NCBI RefSeq assembly: GCF_009905375.1
Contig: NW_027419920.1
Span: 34,143 to 98,142, forward strand
Length of the DNA: 64,000 nt
Direction of reading: 5' to 3'
DNA from: Apium graveolens
Taxonomy: Eukaryota > Streptophyta > Magnoliopsida > Apiales > Apiaceae
Position 1 is the first letter of the stretch. Every line of letters begins with the position of its first letter. The translations under genes were made by a program, and so were the position numbers. Below are positions 11,336 through 23,359 of this stretch, piece after piece. Below the pieces are notes generated by a model. That model searched no databases, was not told the origin of the DNA, and saw nothing but the letters and a program-made list of their open reading frames with translations.

Positions 11336-12127
11336 ATGGCTTCTTTATCATCATCTACGGAGAGTACCGAGACAGATCCAGTGGATGCACAGGTAGTAGC
11401 CCCAGTGTCAGAGCAGATCTTACCTCCATTGCCACCTGAGCCAGCACCAGAGATACCACTTCCCCCAGAGGTACCAGGTTTTGCAGATTATTTTCCATAT
11501 TTTGAGCCACAGATACCAGATTTTCCACCATTAGAGTTCCCGAGGTTCGATATTCCTGATATGGTTGATCTTTCGCAGTGGGAGGATTTAGAGCCTCAGA
11601 TTCCTATGCCACCAGTCGAGATTCCAGAGATGCCACCGATGGAGCCAGAGGCAGAGCCGCCCGTGTATGCGCCTATGGAGCAGCCTGTCTTATTTCCTGC
11701 CCCATTAGCCATTTATGCACCTGTTCCAGGAGTTTATCAGTTTCCTCAGCCGGAGTTTATAGATGAGATCATGGTAGATGGACCATTACCTTCTCGAGGT
11801 TCCAGCACTGATCTTCATGAGCATCATACCATGACTTACCAGCGCTTTCAGGCAGAGAGGGAGGAAAGGATTAGATGGCAGAACCAGTGTAGGGAGATCC
11901 TTGGGTTGTATGAGACACAGACGGATGGTCCTGTCAGAGCATTACGACCGGATTATATACTGAGAGAGAGACTACATCATATTTACCGGGTTAGTTCGCA
12001 GCAGCTTACTGATTTGAGACAGCAGGATCTTAGTGCGGAGACAGCATATCGCAGAGCATTGGGACTTACCGAGGCAGTGCTAGAGGCAGTGCAGGAGGAG
12101 TTGAGCCACGTACCACCAGGATTTTGA
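11336..12127 (+). CDS. Extra ORF of the chromovirus, upstream of gag (263 aa, unknown function)
   Basis: An uninterrupted frame of 263 codons lies between the 5' LTR and gag, in the sense direction. The start ATGG is about 200 bp after the PBS. Residues 1-150 are very rich in proline and acidic residues (repeated PPLPPEP, EIPLPPE, PEMPPMEPEAEPP) and look disordered. Residues 165-263 change to a charged, likely helical region (RFQAEREERIRWQNQCREIL ... YRRALGLTEAVLEAVQEELS). I recognise no domain, zinc finger or enzyme motif. Extra ORFs beside gag are known in Tat/Ogre elements but are not part of the standard Tekay plan. It is the only element frame with no stop, although gag-pol has three. 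A tract ending TTTACCAG just before the gag ATG could act as a splice acceptor that removes this ORF; that is inference. Confidence 0.7.
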   Translation: MASLSSSTESTETDPVDAQVVAPVSEQILPPLPPEPAPEIPLPPEVPGFADYFPYFEPQIPDFPPLEFPRFDIPDMVDLSQWEDLEPQIPMPPVEIPEMPPMEPEAEPPVYAPMEQPVLFPAPLAIYAPVPGVYQFPQPEFIDEIMVDGPLPSRGSSTDLHEHHTMTYQRFQAEREERIRWQNQCREILGLYETQTDGPVRALRPDYILRERLHHIYRVSSQQLTDLRQQDLSAETAYRRALGLTEAVLEAVQEELSHVPPGF

Positions 12128-12563
12128 GACCAGTAGATCGATGAGTGCTGTATTATGTATATTTTGTAGATAGAGGCAGTATAGTATTGTATGAGTGTAG
12201 CTACTGACTCTGACTGATAGTAGTAGCAGTACGACTGTTATATCATAGGGTTTTGTATCAAGCATTGACACCTGTAGCTGGTGTTCTACCTATATATATA
12301 TATAAGATAATCTTTTGCACGTTTTCTTTATTTTATTCCCAATCATTTAAGCATTTACATTTATTTCAGTACCATTGCATATTTACAAATGTAGTTTTAT
12401 TCACGATCATGTTGAAAAAAAAAAATTAATTAAATTTAAAACATATCATACTGTTTTATCTATTCAGTTATTTAATAAGTTATTTTATTTCTCGAATTAA
12501 CTGTTTTAATATATGTTTAATATACTGTTATTAAATAAGATCCATTATTTATTTACCAGAAAA
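12128..12563 (+). other. Leader between extra ORF and gag
   Basis: AT-rich and non-coding in all frames. It ends in TTATTTACCAGAAAA directly before the gag ATG at 12564, which resembles a 3' splice site (pyrimidine-rich, then CAG). Confidence 0.5.
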
Positions 12564-13559
12564 ATGGCACCTAAGAGAAAAGCGTAGCCCGACTCATCGA
12601 ATGGAAACACCGATGGCCAAAACAATAATAAACAGATGGATCAGATGTTTAATCTCATGCAACAGCAGATGTTGATGATGCAACAACAAATGCAGCAGCA
12701 GCAACAACAGTTCCAGCAACAGATGTTACAGCAAGCCGCTCATCCAGGACATCAAATACCACCAGTAGCACCTACGACTACTTTCAAGCAATTTCAGTCG
12801 GTGAAGCCACCGGAATTTATGGGTTCCACAGATCCTACAAAAGCGAGAGCTTGGCTGAAAGAGATGGAAAAGGCTTTTTTGTTGGTAAAGGTTGAGGAAG
12901 AGCAGAAGACAGATTTCGCTAGCTATTTTCTAAAAGGCGAAGCTAATTACTGGTGGGAATCAAAGAAAGCTTTGGAAGAAGGTGTGGTGATCTGGAACAG
13001 ATTCACTGATCTTTTCTTGGAGAAATATTTTCCTCGTTTTATGAAGAACCAGATGGAGATCAAGTTCCTGGAGCTGAAACAAGACAACTTATCGGTTGCG
13101 GATTATGAAACCAAGTTTACTGAATTGGCAAGGTTTGTTCCAGAGCAGGTGGATACGGACGAGAAGCGGGCCAAGAGATTTCAGCAAGGACTGAAACCAT
13201 GGATTCGTAGCAGGGTAGCTGTGTTTGAATTGACAACTTATATGGCTGTTGTTCAGAAGACTATGATTATTGAAGGAGAAAGCGAAGCAGCTCAGAAAGA
13301 GAAAGGACCAGGAAATTTTCAGAATCGTTTCAACAAAAGGCCGGGATTTCAAGCTCGGGGAAAAGTAAATTTCAAAAGGCCAGAGCAGAACAATCAGAGG
13401 ATGGGAAATCAACTTCCAGCCCCAATTTAGCAGAGACTTATCCGACCGCTTATACCTGATTGCAGAACGTGTGGTAGAAAGCATACAGGAGTTTGCAATA
13501 AGCTAAATGTTACGTGTTTTAAGTGCAAGCAAAGGGGACACTATTATGGAGAATGTCCA
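12564..13559 (+). pseudogene. gag: gag of the chromovirus, two in-frame stops
   Basis: The frame opens at ATG 12564 (MAPKRKA) and meets a TAG at 12585-12587. It runs on from the next ATG at 12636 to a TAG at 13428-13430, then continues without a frame change. The N-terminus has a glutamine/methionine-rich stretch, then a capsid-type retrotransposon gag domain (AWLKEMEKAF, YWWESKK, FLEKYFP; about 12840-13060). Downstream of the second stop come a CRTC...H...C motif (13461-13496) and the CCHC zinc knuckle [14 protein letters not shown] (13515-13556). Gag forms the particle and binds the RNA. Because the knuckles lie after the second stop, that stop is damage rather than a gag/pol boundary. Without readthrough, only a capsid-type piece from 12636 could be made. 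Confidence 0.9.
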
Positions 13560-14639
13560 ATGGGAAAGACAGAAGTTACTTGTTTCCAATGTGGGAGAAA
13601 AGGACATATCGCCAAAGACTGCAGAGGAATTGCAATGGCTGCCAGTATTCCAAGAATTTTAGCATTACCTCCACCTCCACTACCACAGCAAAATCAGCCC
13701 AGAGCAAGGACTTTCAACATGTCAATGAAGGAAGCGGTACAGAGTCCGAATGTGGTTGCAGGTACACTCCCTGTAAATTCCGTAAATGCTTTGGTATTGA
13801 TTGATTCAGGAGCTACTAGATCTTTTATTTCTGAAGCTTTTATCTCTAAGATAGATTGTGAGATTCAGTGGTTGGATGAAGTGTTAGTCATAAAATTAGC
13901 GAATAATGATCAGGTTGCAGTAGATCGAGTATGTCCGAGCTGTGATATTGAGATAGGGAGATGTCATTTTTCAGTTGATTTGATACCTTTTAGGTTAGGG
14001 GAGTTTGATATTATTTTAGGAATGGATTGGCTGTCTAGTAATAATGCTCAAATTGACTGTGCGAATAAGAGAGTGAAATTGCAAACTGAAGAAAATGAAA
14101 CGGTAATATTTAAAGGTGAGAAGCAAAAGCAGAAATTCCTATCAATAATGCAGACGAGAAGATTGCTACGTCAAGGATGTCAAGCTTATTTAGCCTATAT
14201 ACGGGATATGGATAAGGGAAATTTGAAGATTGAAGATATTCCTGTAGTTTGTGAATTTCTTGATGTTTTTCCGGACGAATTACCAGGACTTCCACCAGAT
14301 CGAGAAATCGAGTTCACTATTGACTTGACGCCAGGGACTGAACCAATTTCGAAAACTCCATATCGAATGGCACCTGTTGAAATGAGGGAATTAGCAAAGC
14401 AGTTGCAAGAACTTCTTGACAAAGGAATTATAAGGCCAAGTGTATCCCCATGGGGTGCGCCAGTATTGTTCGTGAAAAAGAAGGATGGTAGTATGCGACT
14501 GTGTATTGATTATCGTGAGCTGAACAAGTTAACTATCAAGAATAAATATCCTTTACCTCGCATTGATGATTTATTTGATCAACTAAAAGGAGCAGCATGG
14601 TTTTCGAAAATCGACCTACGATCAGGCTATCATCAGTAA
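13560..14639 (+). pseudogene. pol: Second zinc knuckle, protease and N-terminal RT
   Basis: This continues the gag frame with no shift. It holds a second knuckle, [14 protein letters not shown] (13581-13622), then the aspartic protease with [10 protein letters not shown] near 13795-13830 and the conserved [10 protein letters not shown]. The RT begins near 14350, with [32 protein letters not shown] and the first catalytic aspartate in [16 protein letters not shown] at 14637-14639 follows straight after that motif, inside the RT core, and the same frame resumes beyond it. The protease normally cuts the polyprotein; RT copies the RNA into DNA in the particle. Confidence 0.93.
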
Positions 14640-17117
14640 AAGATCAAGGCCGAAGATATTCCAAAGACAGCGTTTAGAACAAGGTACGGACACTATGAAT
14701 TTCTTGTAATGGCTTTTGGATTGACGAATGCACCTGCAGCGTTTATGGATTTGATGAATCGAATATTCAAGAAGTATTTGGATAAGTTTATCATTATATT
14801 TATTGATGACATCTTGATCTATTCAAAGACGGAAGAAGAGCATGCAGCGCATTTAAGAACGACATTGGAGATATTACGGAAGGAGCAGCTTTATGCAAAA
14901 TTTTCCAAATGCGAATTTTGGTTGAAAGAAGTGCAGTTTCTAGGGCACATCATCAGCAGAGAAGGCATTCAAGTTGATCCAACAAAGATTGAAGCTGTGT
15001 TGAATTGGGAAAGACCAAAGACGCCGACAGAGGTTCGAAGTTTCTTAGGTTTGGCAGGATATTATCGAAGATTTGTTAAAGATTTTGCGAAAATAGCAAC
15101 ACCGCTGACCAAGTTAACTCGACAAAGTGAAAAGTTCGAATGGAATAGTAAGTGTGAAGAAAGTTTTCAAGAGTTGAAGAATCGGTTGGTGACGGCACCA
15201 GTATTAGTACTGCCAGACGAGCAAGGAAATTTTGTTATTTACAGTGACGCTTCATATCGTGGTTTAGGATGTGTGTTGATGCAATATGGTAACGTCATTG
15301 CATATGCGTCGAGACAACTTAAACCTCATGAGCAAAAATATCCTACGCATGATCTGGAATTGGCAGCAATTGTATTTGCATTGAAGCTGTGGAGACATTA
15401 TCTGTACGGTGAAAAATGTGAAATCTACACGGATCATAAAAGTCTGAAGTATATCTTCACGCAAAAGGAACTAAACATGCGACAACGTCGATGGCTGGAA
15501 TTGATTAAAGATTACGATGTTACAATCAGTTATCATCCAGGAAAAGCAAATGTTGTAGCAGATGCGCTAAGCAGAAAAGAAAGATTGAATCGGTTAACTT
15601 CATGCGAAGAATTGGCCAGGGAATTCGACAAATTGGAAATCGAAATTCGTATTCCCAATGAATCTGCAGAAACTATCTACGCTATGACTTTCCAACCAGA
15701 ATTGCTGGAAAAGATTCGCCGTTGTCAAGAAGAAGTGATGAGTCAAGACGACAACTTAACAGGAGAAGAGATTACAACTCAAAAAGATAATGAAGGAATT
15801 TTACGTTTTGCGTCAAGAATCTGGATCCCTAACGTGGCAGAATTAAAAGAAGAAATTATGCGAGATGCGCACAATTCGAAGTATTCCATTCATCCAGGAA
15901 GCACGAAAATGTATCGCGATTTGAAGGAAAACTTTTGGTGGCCGAATATGAAGAAGGAGATAGCAGAATGGGTGAGTAAATGCTACACATGCCAGCGAGT
16001 TAAAGCAGAACACCAACGTCCGAGTGGGTTATTGCAACCATTAGACATTCCAGAATGGAAATGGGAACATCTAGCGATGGATTTTGTGGTAGGACTACCG
16101 AGGACTAGGGCAAATCATGATGCGATATGGGTAATCATTGATAGACTTACGAAGTCGGCACATTTTCTACCAATTAATGAAAGATTTTCGCTCGACAAAT
16201 TAGTGCACATGTATCTCAAAGAAATTGTGATGCGTCATGGAGTACCAGTATCAATTGTATCGGATCGAGATCCTCGTTTCAATTCAAGATTTTGGAGACA
16301 ATTCCAAGAATGTCTAGGAACGAAGTTGAATATGAGTACAGCTTATCATCCGCAAACTGACGGCCAAAGTGAAAGGACAATTCAAACGATTGAAGACATG
16401 CTACGAGTTTGTGCGATCGATTTTGAAGGCAGTTGGGATGAACATTTACCCCTAGTGGAATTTTCTTATAATAATAGCTATCACGCCAGTATTGGAATGC
16501 CACCGTATAAAGCATTATATGGGAGGAAATGTAGATCACCCGTGCATTGGGATGAAGTTGGAGAACGCAAGATTTTGGGTCCAGAATTAATTCAGCAGAC
16601 AAAAGAAAAGATTAATCTTATTCGAAAACGAATCGAGGCAGCACAAAACAGACAAAGCAGATATGCAAACCAAGCCAGGAAGGATATGGACTATCAGGAA
16701 GGAGAACACGTATTGCTCAAAATATCGCCATGGAAAGGATTGACCAGATTTGGCAATAAAGGGAAATTGAAGCCACGATACGTTGGACCATTTGAGATTT
16801 TGAAGAAAATTGGGAAGGTTGCGTACGAGTTAGCTCTACCACCCCATATGCAGCACATTCACAACGTATTTCATGTATCTATGCTTAAGAGGTATAATCC
16901 TGATACAAGGCATGTAATAGAGTATGGACCAGTAGAACTTCAGGCAGATTTGTCATATGTAGAACAACCAATAAGAATTCTAGATAGGCAAGAGAGGGTA
17001 TTAAGAAATAAGTCTGTGTCATTAGTGAGAGTTTTATGGAGAAACCCAGTGGTTGAAGAATCAAGCTGGGAGCTTGAAAGTGAAATGCTAGAAAAGTATC
17101 CTCAGTTATTTGCATAA
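14640..17117 (+). pseudogene. pol: RT C-terminal half, RNase H, integrase and chromodomain-like tail
   Basis: This is the same frame after the TAA; the first internal ATG is at 14709, giving an 802-codon piece. The RT catalytic box is FIDD (IDD at 14802-14810). RNase H follows: [12 protein letters not shown] near 15235 and [12 protein letters not shown] near 15420, ending at ADALSRK. The integrase zinc site has HNSKYSIH (about 15869-15892) and CYTC (15981-15992). The DDE residues are D at 16080, D in SDRDPRF at 16263, and E at 16371 in DGQSERT. The C-terminal [19 protein letters not shown] region leads to a chromodomain-like tail (about 16960-17114), which in chromoviruses guides insertion into heterochromatin. 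The stop at 17115 is the natural end, 26 bp before the polypurine tract. Confidence 0.95.
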
Positions 17118-17143
17118 TTAGATTCTGAGGACAGAATCTTGTT

Positions 17144-17155
17144 AAGGGGGGAGAA
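17144..17155 (+). other. Polypurine tract
   Basis: AAGGGGGGAGAA ends directly at the TG of the 3' LTR. It is the usual plus-strand primer for LTR elements. Confidence 0.93.
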
Positions 17156-20100
17156 TGTAACGACCGAGGAATTACGCTTGTATTATATTATAATAATAAT
17201 AAATTATGTGTATTATTATGTGATTAAATGTGTTAAGTCGTTGAACCCTGACTGCTATGTGTTATGTGTTGGTTGTTTTGATCCAAACGTGTTTTGGATA
17301 TTTATTGAACGTTTTATCGTCAGTTATATATATTATATTAAAACCTGTACAGCTCAAAACTATGTTTTAAAAGCCCGTATTTCAAACAAAATCATTGGCT
17401 CTATTTTGCCAAAAATGCCCTATACCGTATCGCTATTCTGAACCCCTAGACGTTTTACAAATTGACCTTTTTCGCGAAAAACGACTTTTCCGGACCCCTT
17501 CGGGTACCAAAAACCCCACAAAAATCACATTTTTATTTTTATATGATTATGAAATTATCATATATCATTTTTCTTTGTATTTTTCACAATTTTTGGGAAT
17601 TTTTAGTATTTATTTTGTATTTATTGGATATTTAAAAATTCAATATTAATACCCAAAAATTATAAAAAATTGGGGCCAAATATTTTTATTAGGAGTGTAA
17701 TTAGACCCTTAATTTTATTTAGGGGTATTATTTTACATAGTATAAATATCTGATTTTTCAGTAATTATCTATTAATTAATTATAAAAAAATCAGAAAATA
17801 ATTCAGAAAATTCAGAAAGGGGGATTAGGGTTCTTGAAGTTCCTGGAATTAAAGCTAAGTTTGATAGTGATTCTGGCATCCAAATCAGTCGTGTGAGTAC
17901 TCGTTTTGAAGCTTATGATCTGTAGTTTCTGATTATGCAAATGTTTTGTTGTCTGATTTCTTGATTTTTGATTCGTATTTTCGGTTTTAATTCTTGAATT
18001 CGGGTTTTGATTTCTAGTTATTGTTTGATGTTATGGTTGTTAGAAACGTTTAGATCGTCATTTTTCCTGTCGATTGGTACCGGGTTTGCTGAGTTTCGTG
18101 TTGAGTTCGTGGTCGCCGGAAAACGCCGTCAACGGCGGCTGTGTTTCGGTTTCTGGGTTGGTGGTCGACGAGGACGAAGGAGGAAGGTGGGGGGACGTCG
18201 TCTATGTTGCTGTGCCTCAGAAACGCAGAAGAATCGAACTGAAATCACTCGATTTGACTATGTTTTGGTTCGCCGGAGTTTTCGCCGCCGGTGCCGAGTT
18301 CAGGCAGCCGGCTGGCGTGTTCATGTTCAACCCGGCGTCGACCCGGTTTCCAACCCGGTTTCGACCCGGGTTTGATCCTAAAAGTCCAACCCCTGTTCCT
18401 GTTTTTGTGTTTCTGATTAAATTAATAATTTATTTATATTTTAGTAATTAAAAATCAGTTTTAATAATTCTAATAATTAATTAAAAATTAGTTTTAAATT
18501 CTGAAAAATAGTATTATTAATTTCTAAATTATTTTATTAATTTACAAATTCTAATTTAATTATTTAATTATTTATCTAATTATTTATTAGTTATCTAATT
18601 AATTAATAATTGGGTAATTAATTAATAATTAGGTAATTAATTAATAAATAAGAATTAGAAATAATTAAGTGATATGATTAATAATCTAATAATTAGTTAA
18701 TAATGCGAATAGTAATTCGATAATTAGAATTATTATTCGACCGATAATTGTTCGAAGAATATCGTAATAATTATTCGTATCTAATAATTAAATATAGATA
18801 ATCAAGTGATTAATTAATCGTATAGGTATAGTAATAATAGCGATTCGATAGTTATTCGAGAATTGCGAGTAGCTCGTAGTTATACGAATGATTAATCGTT
18901 AAGTGATTTATAATTCGAGTAATTTGTAGTTATTCGATAAATAGTGTATCGGTTAATTAAGTTGATTGATTATTTGTAAATAATCGATCTAATCGAATAA
19001 ATATCGATAAGTTATAAACATTATAATAAATTATGATTAATCCTGATAATTAGAGATTTATTATTTTAGATTATTAAATAAGCAATTATTAATTATTTAT
19101 TAGTTATTTATTTATTCAATATTTAAAAAGTGATTAATTATTTCGATAATTAATCACATAATTTTCAATAAATCGTAACTTCTTCATTTTAACTCCAAAA
19201 ATTATAAAAAAATTATTTTTGACTTTGATTTTTCTTAAATAATTATGTAAAAATTATTTTAGGATTTAAAAGGTTGTAATAATTATTTATATTGAATAAT
19301 AAATTAAATCATCCGTATTTACTTCATAACAATTCAACCGTTAGTCCGATTTGAGTGAAACGAAGACCTCTAGACTCAGAAAAATGAGACGAATCCAATA
19401 AAAATGGTTGTAAGTTATAATTTCTTCTGAAAAAGAGTGGTTTGGTGATAACTGATAGTTCGTAGGTCCTAGTAGGGATATAATTGAGCCGAATAAATCC
19501 TGAAAAATTATAATAAAATCAGATACGACTAGTAATGCAGGTATAAGCCCAGAATTGATTCTAAAAATAATTATAAATCTAGAAATTAATTATGTGCTTT
19601 ACGTGCTACGTGCTTTATGTGATTATGTGAATAGATGTGCTGTATAAATGTATGTATATATATATGCGAGTCAGATAGAAACGCATGGGTAGACTGATAA
19701 GGTTGCGTGATATCAATTCAAGATACACGTATGTAGTAAATTATCTAAACACCTATCTTTCCATGATTTGTTCAGTGTTAGCAAGGCAGAGCAAGCTAGG
19801 GTCAGAAGGCAGTGAGTTAAACCAGGTTAAGTACGCGCAAGGCAAGTTTTTCCCCTATTCTAAATTCAGAATAGTGATTTATATTTCTTTTCTATCATAT
19901 CAATTCTCTTTGATAATCATTGTTCATATACACTGTTATCCATTGATTATTACTTGTTCCAGTTTCATTTCAATTCTTGATTTACCCAATTTATTGAATT
20001 CCCTGTTCATATTTCAATTCTTTTACCCTACATATATTCTGGTATATCCTGGTGTTGGGATATATCAATAGCATACCGATTGTTCCGGATGCTCAGCCTT

Positions 20101-20889
20101 GGACTGGATGGTTACTATAAAGGCTGAGTTTTTCCCAGACCATTAATTAATAGGCCATAGTTTCCTGAGTACTCCTTATGTTGGTTGGGTCTATGCAGTT
20201 GGGTATAGATCCGCACTATATTCTGACTGATCAGCAGATTATAGTACATATGTTGGTTCTTGTTTCCAGTCTTGTTCATTTGGCACTCGCCATCATTGGC
20301 AAATTATTATCATATACAGATACAGATGGTTGTTCAAACCAGCAGCTTATTGGTTCATTTATTTCTCTCTCTTTATAATATATATATATATATATTGTTG
20401 CAGGCTTGTTGAGCAATTTTGGCTCATTTCTTTTATTGTCACTCCTATTATTTTACAGTTAAGGTGAGAATGAAACCCATCAGGACCCGCATAGTCAAGA
20501 AGCGAGTCAAGCAGCGGGACCCTCTTATACCAAGAGTGTTCCTTTCTATTCTCGAAGAGAGTTTTGAATTGCCAGATCAGGTGTAGCAGGATAAGTAGTA
20601 ATGTTGGGTTGAATAAAAGTCTTGTGTAGTTTGAATAAAAGATTGCGTAGTGAAACTGTAGATAGAATAAAGTTTTGTAATAAAGAGAGTTCTTGAGACA
20701 GGTTTTATTTAGTTGGGTTTGTAATAAAGTGTAGTGCATGATTCTTGTTTCCAAACTCAAACCTTAAAAGATCCTGAGTAGTGATAGCTCGGGGTAATTA
20801 ATATATTTATATTCCGCTTGTGCAGGTATAGTTGGTAATTGTTGTTAATAATGCCCCAAATCTATACCCCGGATTTGGAGGGTGTTATA
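17156..20889 (+). repeat. 3' LTR of the chromovirus (3734 bp)
   Basis: It starts TGTAACGACC and ends GGTGTTATA. It is collinear with the 5' LTR. It is shorter mainly through a missing TATTTTTG-type unit near 17580, a shorter AATT(A/T)-rich run near 18555, and a shorter TA tract near 20380. Confidence 0.95.
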
Positions 20890-20894
20890 CCTGC
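20890..20894. repeat. 5-bp target-site duplication, right copy (CCTGC)
   Basis: It matches 7349-7353. Removing 7354-20894 would rejoin the Tat RT frame exactly. Confidence 0.9.
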
Positions 20895-21429
20895 TTAATA
20901 GCTTCCAGCCTATTTGGTGCATAGGTTCTCTTCATCTGCTGCACGGCTTTCCGAGTTGGATCGACGTTTAGCTTGTGATTTATAAGGTTGGGGTCAATCC
21001 CAGGCATGTTGGCCACTGTCCTAGAAAACACGTCATTGTTCTATTATAGAAACTTTGTCAATTGGTCCCTTCGGGGTCTTCCAAAGGACGCTCCAATGTA
21101 CGTGACCTTATCATGGTCTAACGGGTTTAAGGAAATTGGGACCAAGTCTTTAGCTGGCTTCCCTCGACGCTCATCATTTTCTCGGACATCCATGTCTTCA
21201 ATTGGGAGGACCTGCCACCGGTTCCATCGGGCCTAAGTGTTGCTACATAGCAACTTCAGGCCATTTTCTGATCTCCTTTCTCTTCTCCGAGACCATTTCT
21301 GGTTGGGGACTTGAGTACCATATGGCAGGTTGAGGGCACGACCTTAAATACATGAATACCTGTTCTCCTCATGATTGTGTTTTAGGTAGAGGCTGTCTTG
21401 ACAACCTGAAAGTTTAACATCTGTATGGC
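20895..21429 (-). pseudogene. Tat-lineage pol: protease-RT linker and start of RT (split)
   Basis: The minus strand reads LPIEDMDVRENDERRGKPAK, then KVTYIGASF, two adjacent stops, NNDVFSRTVANMPGIDP, then NLINHKLNVDPTRKAVQQ and KRTYAPNRLEAIKQ. The MPGI...H.LNVDP...V.QK/M.R pattern is typical just before RT in Tat/Retand elements. The frame passes into EVEKLHKAGF at 7353 on the far side of the chromovirus. The stops show that this copy is dead. Confidence 0.88.
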
Positions 21430-22083
21430 CTATCTGGGCTCCTCTCCAATAGTCACGGGGAGTCGAATTGCTCCCTTTACTTGACATTCCACTTGGTTAA
21501 ACCCGTAGAAGGGTACATCAGAGGGGGTCAGTTGGGAGTCAGTATACCCCATCCTTTGAAACACGTCACGGAATAAAATATCCCCGGAAGCTCCGTTATC
21601 AACTAGGAGTCTTTTGTCAGGACAATTCCCGATTAACAGAGTGATAACTAGGGGATCGTTCTGAGGAAATTTCCAACCATCAAGGTCGGGGTTATCGAAC
21701 TCAAGTGTCATCTCAGCCTTGGCACGCTTGGATCCATCTCCGACTATACTCATTACATCCCTGACATAAGCCTTACAAGAGTTCTTTGTTATCCCCGTGG
21801 CCGTTGGCCCTTCGGAGATCATGTTGATCACTGGCCCTCTGGGATGTGGGTTTCGACTTTTGTTATTATCTCCTTGGTCGTCATCCCTTTTGGGGCCTCC
21901 TTCATCATCACATTTGACGAACCTTTCACATTTTACTCGTCGAATGAGATATTCAATCTCGTCCATGAGCTGTCTGCAGTCGTTGGTGTCATGACCAACA
22001 TCCTTATAGAACCTACGGAATTGGTTCTTGTCTCTCTTCTCGGGTTTCGGCCATCTGAAATCTTTATCTTTCTCAATCTCCAT
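21430..22083 (-). pseudogene. Tat-lineage gag C-terminus and aspartic protease (217 codons open)
   Basis: The minus-strand frame begins in the gag tail, with FRRFYKDVGHDTNDCRQL and DEIEYLIRRV, a segment typical of Tat gag proteins. A proline/aspartate-rich linker follows, then a retropepsin with the active-site box LLVDNGASGDILF (usually D-T/N-G-S/A) and PFYGFNQVECQVKGAIRLPV. The frame is open here but broken on both sides by stops and shifts. It is the best-kept part of the host element. Confidence 0.88.
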
Positions 22084-23330
22084 CAGTATTTGACTTCTCG
22101 GCGCGTTCAGCCTTGCATACTCAGTGAACCTTGATAGTTGATTCTTTTAGGAAGGAGGATCAGAGTTCTTTTCAGTTCGAGAATATTTTTCCTTAACGTC
22201 GTACTCTTGATCCATCTTTCGCTTCTTGTTGCTAGTGGGTTCATTGTTTACCACTGTCTTCCTGATACTTTTCTCCATCTTGATGTATTTTCCGACCCTA
22301 TCTTGGAGCTGTAACATGCTTTCATGAGGCGCTTAGCTAGGGACATCTTGAAGAATTCGTTTTTAGTTCCTTGCTGTAATGCTATCATAGCTACTTTATT
22401 GTCAAAATCCGGTACCTTTAAGGCTTCCTTTGTGAAAAGATTCAGGTAATCTCTTAGGGACTCCTTTGCCCATTGCACAATGCTCATAAGGGAGGCTGAA
22501 CTTTTCTCGTGTACTCTGCCACTAATAAATTACTTGATAAAAGCTTGGCTTAAGTTCTTGAAGGATCCAATCGAGTTTGGGGGTAGATGATTTTACCACC
22601 TTTGAGCCATACTCGACAAGGTTTGAGGAAAGGTCAGACACTTGATAGCGTCGTTGATGGGCTGTAACAACAGAGCGTTAGAGTACGTCCTGACATGGTT
22701 AGATGGGTTGCCAGTACCATTATACGCTTTGTGGTAAGCATCTTAAACTTCCTTGAGATGTAGGAATTCATTATCTCTTCAGTGAACAGTGGTTTTGGAT
22801 CATTAGAATCTCCTAGGGGCATCAAATCACTTGGCTCAGCCCTTGGGGCTGCAGCCCTTATTGGTGTTGGACTTTCCAGGTTTATGATAGGAGGAAAATC
22901 CCTTTGCCTCGCAACAGGTGGAGGTCTTAGTGTCATGTGCATCTTCATGTCACACTACAGTATTTGGATCTCCGCTTCATGAGCCCCGATCCTCTCCTGT
23001 ACATCTTGGGTAGTCACCCTTTGAGTGCTCCTGGGGCGCTGGTTACCACTAGGCATCAGCTCTTTACCGGAACGCCTTCTCCTTAGAGCGACCTTGTCGT
23101 CCGATGATTTAGATTCTCTATCAAAGTAGGGTCCAGAAAATTCTCAGTCCTCAGTGATAGGAGCCAAGCCACGTACGTATTGGGGCATCCGCCCTTGTCC
23201 TTCACTTTGATTAGAGTGTCCACTTCCTCTAACCTTGGGTGGTGGCATAGGTCGAGTGTGGGGGTATCTCCACAATCGATGAGATCGTTTGTGATGGGAC
23301 GGGATCGTCGGTTCCACCATTGTTTCCGCT
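22084..23330 (-). pseudogene. Tat-lineage gag, several broken frames
   Basis: Pieces of gag remain on the minus strand. They include a capsid-type piece at 22248-22487 (VQWAKESLRDYLNLFTKEAL ... VAMIALQQGTK) and an earlier piece at 22634-22948 with a proline-rich start and PLFTEEIMNSYISRKFKM. The likely start codon is near 23322 (MVEPTIPSHH), about 40 bp inside the PBS. Frameshifts and stops separate the pieces. Gag would form the particle; this copy cannot. Confidence 0.8.
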
Positions 23331-23359
23331 CCGTGTAATTACCAAGGTTAATGTTGTCT

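Larger units (their letters stand above)
7354..20889 (+). mobile_element. Ty3/gypsy chromovirus (Tekay-like), complete with both LTRs
   Basis: A 13.5-kb element with LTRs at 7354-11133 and 17156-20889, a PBS, an extra ORF, a gag-pol frame, a polypurine tract and a CCTGC target duplication. The order is gag, protease, RT, RNase H, integrase, with a C-terminal chromodomain-like tail, as in plant chromoviruses. The long LTRs, Met-type PBS and tail ([14 protein letters not shown]...MLEKYP) point to Tekay. The LTR ends are TG...TA rather than TG...CA. I count roughly two dozen substitutions between the LTRs, mostly transitions, so the insertion is fairly recent. Three in-frame stops make this copy non-autonomous now. 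It sits inside a minus-strand Tat element. Confidence 0.95.

Noticed and set aside
15264..17115. Minus-strand ORFs within pol
   Set aside because: Shadows of the integrase and RNase H coding sequence on the other strand.
21797..22134. Plus-strand ORFs at the Tat gag/protease
   Set aside because: The minus frame shows clear gag and retropepsin motifs; the plus ORFs are antisense shadows.
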